Shown here: piece by piece, positions 57,201 to 64,000 of the stretch | Layout of the letters: each line of letters opens with the position of its first letter | Position numbering within the stretch: the stretch's first letter is position 1 | Origin: Leptodontidium sp. MPI-SDFR-AT-0119 | Taxonomy: Eukaryota; Ascomycota; Leotiomycetes; Helotiales; Leptodontidiaceae | Assembly (NCBI GenBank): GCA_020726505.1 | Contig: JAHLEZ010000001.1 | Coordinates: 744,001-808,000 of the forward strand | Length of the DNA: 64,000 nt | Direction: 5' to 3' | The notes under the pieces: generated by a model | What the model saw: only the letters and a program-made list of their open reading frames with translations | What the model was told of the DNA's origin: nothing | Databases searched by the model: none | Position numbers and translations under genes: made by a program

Positions 57201-59096
57201 TGACAAAGTTGAAGGGTTGCCCGAGGAACCTCCTCCGTAAGTCTTCCACATACTAGAGTGCATTTACATCTCACAGCGGATGTTGCGAACTTAAAATTGA
57301 CAGTACTAACCCTTTTTTAGAATCACAAACGAAGATATCAAGATCGAATCAAACTTCCTTCGAGGCACTATTGCGGAAGGTCTTCTTGACACAACTACTG
57401 GTGCCATTGCGGCTTCCGATCAGCAGTTGACCAAATTCCACGGCACATACATGCAGGATGACCGTGATCTTCGTGATGAACGCAAAGCTCAAGGACTCGA
57501 GCCTGCTTACTCCTTCATGATTCGATGCAGACTGGACGGTGGAGTGTCAACGCCGAAGCAATGGATCCAGATGGATGACATCAGCAATGCCTTTGGAAAC
57601 GAGACCATGAAGCTGACAACCCGCCAAACCTTCCAATTTCACGGCGTCGTCAAGGGGAAGCTCAAGTCAGCCATGCGAGGCATTAACAAGGCATTGATGA
57701 CTACAATTGCTGCTTGCGGTGACGTGAACCGAAACGTTATGTGCAGCAGTTTGCCAACAGCATCGAAATACCACAGCGAGGTCTACGCATGTGCAGGAAA
57801 AATCTCTGACCACCTCCTTCCATCCACCACTGCTTACCACGAGATCTGGCTCAAGGATGATAATGACAAGAAGACTCTTGTTGGAGGTCATGCTATCCAG
57901 GATTTCGAGCCTCTGTACGGTCCGACATACTTGCCAAGAAAGTTCAAGATTACTATTGCAATCCCTCCACATAACGATACCGATGTTTATGCTCATGATA
58001 TTGGTCTTGTTGCATGCAAGGGCAGGGATGGTCATCTTACCGGTTTCAATCTCATGGCTGGTGGTGGAATGGGTGTTACTCACAACAACAAGAAGACCTA
58101 TCCCCGAACAGGTAGCATGCTCGGATTTGTTCCCAAAGACGAAGTTCACATTGCTTGTGAAAAGGTTATGCTTGTCCAGCGCGACCACGGTGATCGCAAG
58201 AACCGCAAGCACGCCCGTCTAAAGTACACCATCGACGACATGGGAGTTGATGTCTTCAAGGGCAAGGTCGAGGAGCTTTGGGGTAAGAAATTTGACAAGC
58301 CGAAGCCTTTCAAGTTCCAAAGCAACATCGACACTTTCGGCTGGCTCAAGGATGAGACGGGACTGAACCACTTTACATTCTTCATTGAGAACGGACGCAT
58401 TGAAGATACTGCAGAGTTCCCCATGAAGACGGGTCTCCGAGAAATTGCCAAGGTCCACAAGGGCGAGTTCCGTTTGACCGGTAACCAGCACTTGATTCTA
58501 AGCAACGTTGCCGATGCCGACGTGCCCAAGATGAAGGAGTTGATGGCTAAGTACAAGCTCGACAATATCCAATTCTCCGGCCTTCGTCTGTCATCCTCAG
58601 CTTGTGTTGCTTTCCCAACCTGTGGTCTCGCCATGGCTGAGAGTGAACGATACCTCCCGGTGCTGATCTCTAAGCTCGAAGGTGTTCTGGAGGAGAATGG
58701 TCTTAGACAAGATTCAATCGTTATGCGTATGACTGGCTGTCCTAACGGATGCGCACGTCCTTGGCTTGCCGAAGTCGCGTTCGTCGGCAAAGCATATGGT
58801 GCATACAACATGTACTTGGGCGGTGGCTATCACGGTCAACGTTTGAACAAGCTGTACAGAAGCAGTATCAAGGAGGACGAGATCTTGGAGATCATGAAGC
58901 CGCTCCTGAAGCGATACTCCCTGGAGCGAAAGAAGGGTGAGCATTTCGGTGACTTCGTCATCAGAATTGGTATGATTAAGGAGACCACGGAAGGAAAGAC
59001 TTTCCACGACGACGTAAGTGCACATTACTCAACTTGATCTTGATCCCATGGCTAAAAATAAATTAGGTTGCCGAAGAAGAATCCGACGAGGAATAA
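54201..59096 (+). CDS. MET5: sulfite reductase (NADPH) beta subunit, siroheme protein
   Basis: Five exons (54201-54243, 54334-54482, 54538-57236, 57321-59013, 59067-59096) encode 1537 residues, the usual fungal length. The enzyme reduces sulfite to sulfide for cysteine and methionine synthesis. The N-terminal half resembles pyruvate:ferredoxin-oxidoreductase-type domains (typical of this subunit); a flavodoxin-like domain runs from about residue 798 ('LTILFASDNGNAETL', 'SSTAGQGEFPQNGRAFW') to 960; the hemoprotein part follows with 'LTTRQTFQFHGVVKGKL' and the Fe-S/siroheme ligands in CVAFPTC (about 1391) and CPNGC (about 1436). The tail VAEEESDEE is acidic. Intron acceptors were chosen by frame: AATAG before 54334 gives 'EEAVARIAYLSSDV', whereas the nearer GACAG breaks the family match. 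Confidence 0.96.
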
Positions 59097-59483
59097 TTGT
59101 GACGCTGTACCATTGCATCTGCATTATCTGCATGGCGTTCATGGGTTCAATTCTTTCTCTCTAGGGTGGGGCATCTAGCTTCATGCTACACTCATTTCCC
59201 CCTGCTACTCTGCATCGAATTTGCGGGGCGGTTGGATGATGATGACTGGAAAATATTGTACATATAAAAAAGAATGATGACATTTGAATTTTAGAACAAA
59301 GTTTGATATCCTTACACGGCGGTTATTTCACTGTGCCTATGCACTAGGTTTCTCTGTGAGTTTACGCTACCGGATAAGCAGTCTGTAGAATGCTTATTCC
59401 AACCACCATCACTACATTCAACCTCAAGCATCACCAAATACCCAAGTCGGGTGCTTGCATACCCCAACTAACTCAAAACAGCG

Positions 59484-59945
59484 ATGCCAGACTTAGAAAT
59501 TGTGAGAATTGGTATTTTAGGTCCTCCAGGCGTAGGGAAACACTCGATAGCCAACCAAGTACGTGATACAGTGGCTTCCTTTCGATCTCTCTCAATACCG
59601 CATCGGCTAAAACGTCTCAAATCAAGTGGTTCTCAAACAACATGACCGATGTAGACGGCGTCTACGCCGAAAGGATCCCGTACCGCAAAATCATGGAAAT
59701 TAATGGGGTGCCGTATGAAAGAATCTCTCAGTGGGATAATGCTCCTTGGGAATAAGATCGATCTAGAGAATAAGAGAGTGGTCAGTACAGCCGAAGGGAA
59801 GAAGCGCGCAGATGAGTTGGGGGTACCGTTTGCTGAGTGTAGTGCCTTGTCTGGAGTTGGTGTTGAGAAAGCTGTTTTTGATTTAGCGAGAAGTGTCCTC
59901 GAATGCAGGAGGGCTAATATCTTTCGAAGTAGAGACCAAAGATAG
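59484..59945 (+). pseudogene. Ras-like small GTPase remnant lacking the G3 region
   Basis: The start MPDLEIVRIGILGPPGVGKHS carries a good P-loop. A donor GTACGT at 59559 and acceptor ATCAAG ending at 59626 join it to 'WFSNNMTDVDGVYAERIPYR' and 'KIMEINGV', corresponding to the switch I region and second strand of Ras. Normally the DxxG motif follows; here that frame stops about 40 bases later (near 59756). A shifted frame (from 59703) continues with 'IMLLGNKIDLENKRVVSTAE' (G4) and 'FAECSALSGVGVEKAVF' (G5). About 50 residues including G3 are missing and the frame is shifted, so no active GTPase can be made as it stands. No lipidation Cys motif ends it. Confidence 0.65.
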
Positions 59946-60052
59946 AGACCGAAGGTCGAGAATAAGCTCAGCAGATTTTATATAACCCGGATTAATTTAT
60001 CACTTGTAGGTCATTCTTCTTCGACTCTACAGCAAATCAACAATCTACCTAC

Positions 60053-62621
60053 TTACCCAATCCACCTCCTCACTCTACCCAATAACCCCGAGTATGTCAA
60101 AGTAGCCGCCACCACCGCACCCCAACTCCCCGGGTTATTATTCTGCGTCTGCACCACCACGCCATTATCAACCAGTACATTCAAGCACCCCCTCGTATTC
60201 ACATTCCACCAAAACAGCCCCGTCGGGCTGCCAACGATCTCGTTCGCATTATCCTGGCACGTCCCGTTCACGCCCTTGCAATCCCCGACGTTGTTGAAGA
60301 ACGTCCAAAAGCCAGAGCCGTAGATGTACATATTCGAGCCCGAGACGATGCGTTGGTACCATGCCATGCGGCAATTGGGGTCGTCGGTGCCGCAGTGTGA
60401 GAATGTTGGGTCCGAGAATGAGTCGGAGGGTGTCCATGGTGCGGGTGCTTGAGCTGGTCCGCCTATGCCTTGCCAGTATGGCGTCTCTGATTGTTGCATA
60501 CTGACAAGCACATTGGATGCCGATACGAAATTGTACTGGTATAGAGTATGATGCTCGAACGCCGTCCCAATCAACCAAGTCCCGAGCTGGGATTCCACAA
60601 GCGCACCTCTCCCGGTGGAAATAAGTTGGTTATTGTTGCCATCGAGATCATGGTCTGCCGTCCATCCCCACATATCCTCAATATAAGCAGAAGACGTTGC
60701 TGTCAGGTGTAAGAGCATGAAAGCAGCTTTACACGGTATCCCTGTTTGGCATTTTGTCTGTACGGCAGATCCAGCAGCTCCTCCGATTCTGAAATGACTA
60801 TTCCAGAACCCGACGTCACCAGGTGAGGTGCCGGCCATGTTTACTTGCACCAAGATGCAGCCAGGTAGGACGTCAGCGACTGTGAAAAGCATATCTGAGA
60901 TTTGAGCGATGCCGGTCTCGCCTGGTGAGCCGACTTGGATCATCGCTTTTGGGGAGTCTGCATCGGAGAATTTGGAGCCTACTGCGCTGATGGCTGATAG
61001 AGCTTCTCCGATAATACGAGAACCCGGGGGAACGATGATCGTGTCGGAGACGAGATATGTTCCAGCTGGGAAGAATGTAATTGCACATCCTGCATTTCGA
61101 GCAAGAATGGCGTTGATGTTGTGAGTATCATCCTGATCTCAAGTTAGCGTGCAATTCCACTCATTGTAAATCTTTCCAGGAACTTACAGTCTGGCCATCT
61201 CCATACACAGGAAAGTCCTTCACCGATTTGATATTTACCACCTGATCAATGCTGTATTCCTGATATGTAGGTGGTGCCATGGTGAAGTATTTCCCACCAG
61301 CCACCAACTGAGGAGATCTCGATGTCTGATACGTCACACCTGCGTTATGAGCTCCTGAGACTGGACCACCAGGAAGATACGCATTTCCATAAACCCACGT
61401 CTTAGGTACGCTTCCTGTCAAAATAGTTTTGCCACCAGCAACCACGGTGCTCTCGACATTTTTGGTTTCGAGGTTGTCGATAACAATAGACGCATCCCCG
61501 GTTGTTGTATTTCCAACAATTTGACTCTTTGTGTCGATGACTACCTGAACAGACTCAGCCACAGAATCGATCAAAGTCACACTTCCAACATTCCCAACTC
61601 CACCTAGCGTAGCATTGATTCCAACCTCGCAATTACTGAAATTGAACCCCTGGAAGACCAGATCGAAGCCGTGGGATATCATAACCGCTGTTGAAACTCC
61701 CGAAAACGAGCAGTCTTTGATGCTGTATTGTTGATTGTTCATATTGATGCCAATCAAACCTCCAGAGAACTCCAGATCGCCCATGTAAGTCCCCGAGCCA
61801 CCTTCTGGGGTAGCCAGTCCAGTATGCTGCGAAGATGGCGGCATTCTGAACGCCACATTCGTGAGCTGCGTAGCCTGAGAAACCGAGTAATCCATGAGCG
61901 TAAACGGCGAGTTTGCAGGAAACGCCGTAGAGTCCAGGATCAAATTCTTGACACCGATGTAGAAGTTGATAGTTTCACCGAATCTAGGATCCTTCATGTA
62001 GAGAAGCATGGGGTGCGCGAAATCCGCGGAAGCTTTCAGGGTTGGGCGGTCGATGGGGTTGCCGATGAAGAACGTGTCTACGTAGGACTGCACGCTCGAC
62101 CTCATGAGATATGTTCCCGAGGGGAAATATATCACTGCTGGGGCTCCTGTCGTGCCGAGACTGTTACCACCCCGTCCGCCGTCGCTGACTGCTGCTTGGA
62201 TTGCGGCGGCGTCGTCGGTCACGCCGTCGCCTTTGGCTCCGTAGTCTTTGACATTTCGGAAGACTTTCCACTCGGACCCATTGGTGATGAATGGCGAGAT
62301 GCCGTTGTGAGTGATGTGCTCGTACCAGAATTCCGAGGCTTTGGGTAGAGGTTTAGTAAGAAGGGAGGGAATGCTGGAAATTTGTAATGATGGAACAACA
62401 GGAGATTCTGCGCTTAAAGGATCGATGGACACGTTCAATTTCACAATTGGTAGACCGTGTGGATCGGGCTTCCAGTCCGCATCAATTGAAGGAACGTAGG
62501 TGTACGCAGGGTAGAGAGCAGCACGTTGCCCAGCTGAAAGGGATGCTGCTAAATCCTTGCCAACAACTCCAGAAAGCAGTCTTGTTAAAAAGAGTGTGGA
62601 AAAGAGAATAGACGCGTACAT
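60053..62621 (-). CDS. GH55 exo-beta-1,3-glucanase
   Basis: Two exons, 61188-62621 and 60053-61132, encode 837 residues. GH55 enzymes release glucose from beta-1,3-glucan in fungal or host walls and are secreted. Residues 1-21 (MYASILFSTLFLTRLLSGVVG) form the signal peptide. Two tandem right-handed beta-helix (pectate-lyase-like) domains are visible; each starts with the family signature: 'VKDYGAKGDGVTDDAAAIQA' (about residue 135) and 'YGDGQTDDTHNINAIL' across the intron (about 475). 'AVIYFPSGTYLMRSS' and 'ITFFPAGTYLVSDTI' follow in each. 'WGWTADHDLDG' and 'HHTLYQYNF' are typical of the C-terminal domain. The frame is open 19 codons upstream, but the Met at 62621 begins the signal peptide. 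Confidence 0.93.
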
Positions 62622-63492
62622 TTTGAAAGGAATGACTATGGTTGGACACGGAGGGAGAGAAATTGAATGGGAGTACAAGCTATTTGAGGAGATTCTCGAA
62701 GTTTAAATAGACTTCAGGGCGGGTACATCGGTAATTATTCTCGTTCATGCTCCTTAACAGCCTTTAATTTTGGACTTGGCATTATTGATGGGATCGCTGC
62801 TCAAGTAGTGTTATACTAAAGAGTTTGCACTAGCATCGTTGCTTGCCATTTAGGGAATGTATAGCACAGGAGGTATGGAATTCGGCATCGGGAACCGCGT
62901 GCTTTTAAGGTTTGGGGAGAGGATGATCGACATCATCTCGGATGCGCTTCCAGTCAGAACCCATCATCCGAGCACATTCTCGGTACCTTGTACGAGAAAC
63001 ACTTCGGAAATAAACACTGGGCACGCATTCAGTTGTAGATAAAGGACACATCATCTCTGTTTTCTTGCGTCAGCTTCTATCTGGTGATATCAAGTCCTGT
63101 TCTTAGAGATCTTAGATACCGGATTATTAGCCATCACTCAAGCAGAAAGGGGGAAGTGAGGAAGCTTCTAATCAGAGGGCTGGGATGGAACGGAATAGAC
63201 TTACGACATGTTGACCCTTGTAGGCATCAACCTCTTCTCTCATCGAGACTATAGCTTGTAGAGTAAACCCCTTGCCCCGAGTTCGATTGCCTCGCTGACA
63301 GGTGAACCTCTGAAGCTGATCTGAATGCGGGTTTTGTGACCGGGACAATGAGCCCATAAACTGTCCAGAAGCGCTCACCCCATCCCCCAGTGATTTCAAA
63401 ATCACTTCCTCAATTGGGATGACTCTCTAGTCATACCAATCATACGAACTACCCAATAATAAAGTCTCTACACGGCGTACTGAGATACTACA
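62622..63492. other. intergenic, nothing recognised
   Basis: About 870 bases containing the GH55 promoter and the 3' flank of the partial gene at the right edge. Short ORFs only, for example 63172-63405 on the minus strand, without recognisable content. Confidence 0.4.
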
Positions 63493-63999
63493 TCATCTGG
63501 CAGGCCAGGATGCGGAGGATGAGCACAAGCCATCCATCACCAAATATGCCAATCTGACGACAGGGCGTTTCTTCTCCAAAATCCGATCGATCCCTTTAAT
63601 CTCAAACTCGGCCGGCACCTTCTCCCCCTTCCTTAACAGTTCATCCCGAGCCTTCCGTTTCTCAACCAGTACATCGTAGTCCTTGTACACAGTCTTCCTC
63701 GCAGCCAACAGATACGACAGAGACGGGCGTTCGCTCAATGGCATCCTGCAGAGATCCTGCACAATGAGACTCTCATCTAGATCCTCAAACTCCAAGCGCA
63801 GCGCGCGAGCCGCATTGACGACACCAGCTCGCTGAGGCGACGCTTCCGAGTAGTAGAAGAGGACCTCTTCGAGCTTAGGCATTCCCAGAAGCGAGTGTAT
63901 GTCCAGACATCCATCTGAGCGCAGCTCTTTGAGAGGATTAAGCAATTCCCGGACATTAAGAGCAAGGTTGCGGATTTGAGGATGCTCAAAGATCTCAGC
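63493..63999 (-). CDS. 3' part of an unnamed fungal gene (2EXR-like), cut by the window edge
   Basis: The minus-strand frame ends at 63493 and is open to the window edge, so the start is missing. It encodes 168 residues of the C-terminal region: 'EIFEHPQIRNLALNVRELLN' and 'MPKLEEVLFYYSEA', followed by a charged helix 'EKRKARDELLRKGEKVPAEF'. The phrase 'HPQIRNLALN...L..L..LEEVLFYY' resembles the second half of 2EXR-type proteins common in leotiomycetes and other filamentous fungi, which have no assigned biochemical role. The match is by pattern only. Confidence 0.6.
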   Translation of the reverse strand, partial: AEIFEHPQIRNLALNVRELLNPLKELRSDGCLDIHSLLGMPKLEEVLFYYSEASPQRAGVVNAARALRLEFEDLDESLIVQDLCRMPLSERPSLSYLLAARKTVYKDYDVLVEKRKARDELLRKGEKVPAEFEIKGIDRILEKKRPVVRLAYLVMDGLCSSSASWPAR

Positions 64000-64000
64000 C

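Overview
The window is a stretch of nuclear chromosome from a filamentous ascomycete (Pezizomycotina). Evidence: genes with several short introns (mostly 45-110 nt, GT-AG, often with a CTAAC/CTGAC branch site), a CipC-family protein, a Zn(II)2Cys6 regulator, a GH55 glucanase, a GPI-anchored wall-type protein, fused uridine kinase/UPRT and mitochondrial complex I and alternative NADH dehydrogenase genes. Many intergenic stretches carry GGTAGGTA / TACCTAGGTA tracts. A leotiomycete is my best guess, but that is inference.

Layout. 1-5.0 kb is gene-poor: a broken relic of a fungal transcription-factor gene directly abutting a small TIR element, a candidate small secreted cysteine-rich protein and one unrecognised ORF. 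5.3-7.6 kb is a ten-exon NCS1-type nucleobase/allantoin permease (minus), followed by about 3.4 kb of non-coding DNA with simple repeats and a second copy of the TIR element. 11.1-25.5 kb holds CipC, the splicing helicase PRP22, a GPI-anchored secreted protein, a divergent pair of respiratory-chain genes (complex I NDUFS4 and ATP synthase subunit f), and a 1309-aa low-complexity RGG-tailed protein. 26.9-33.9 kb holds a PLP aminotransferase, an intron-containing tRNA-Val(AAC), a type II membrane glycosyltransferase-like protein and eIF2B alpha (GCN3). 35.0-44.8 kb holds a zinc-cluster regulator, an external calcium-type NADH dehydrogenase, GID8 and URK1. 45.3-47.8 kb is a decayed Ser/Thr-rich secreted-protein gene. 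48.5-59.1 kb holds NOP53, YPT6, KEI1 and sulfite reductase beta (MET5). 59.5-64 kb holds a Ras-like GTPase remnant without its G3 region, a GH55 beta-1,3-glucanase and the end of a gene that runs off the right edge.

Most of the content is housekeeping: splicing, translation initiation, ribosome assembly, mitochondrial respiration, sulfur assimilation, pyrimidine salvage (the permease and URK1 could act in one pathway, although 35 kb apart) and Golgi traffic/sphingolipid synthesis. I see no biosynthetic cluster, no defence-like system and no complete autonomous transposon. The novel-looking material is small: a two-copy MITE-like family whose termini co-vary, a decayed repeat-rich secreted protein, a GC-AG intron, a tRNA with an altered T-loop, a truncated GTPase and a 38-base G tract. 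Exon coordinates were worked out by hand from splice motifs and reading frame; every multi-exon model given as complete sums to a whole number of codons.
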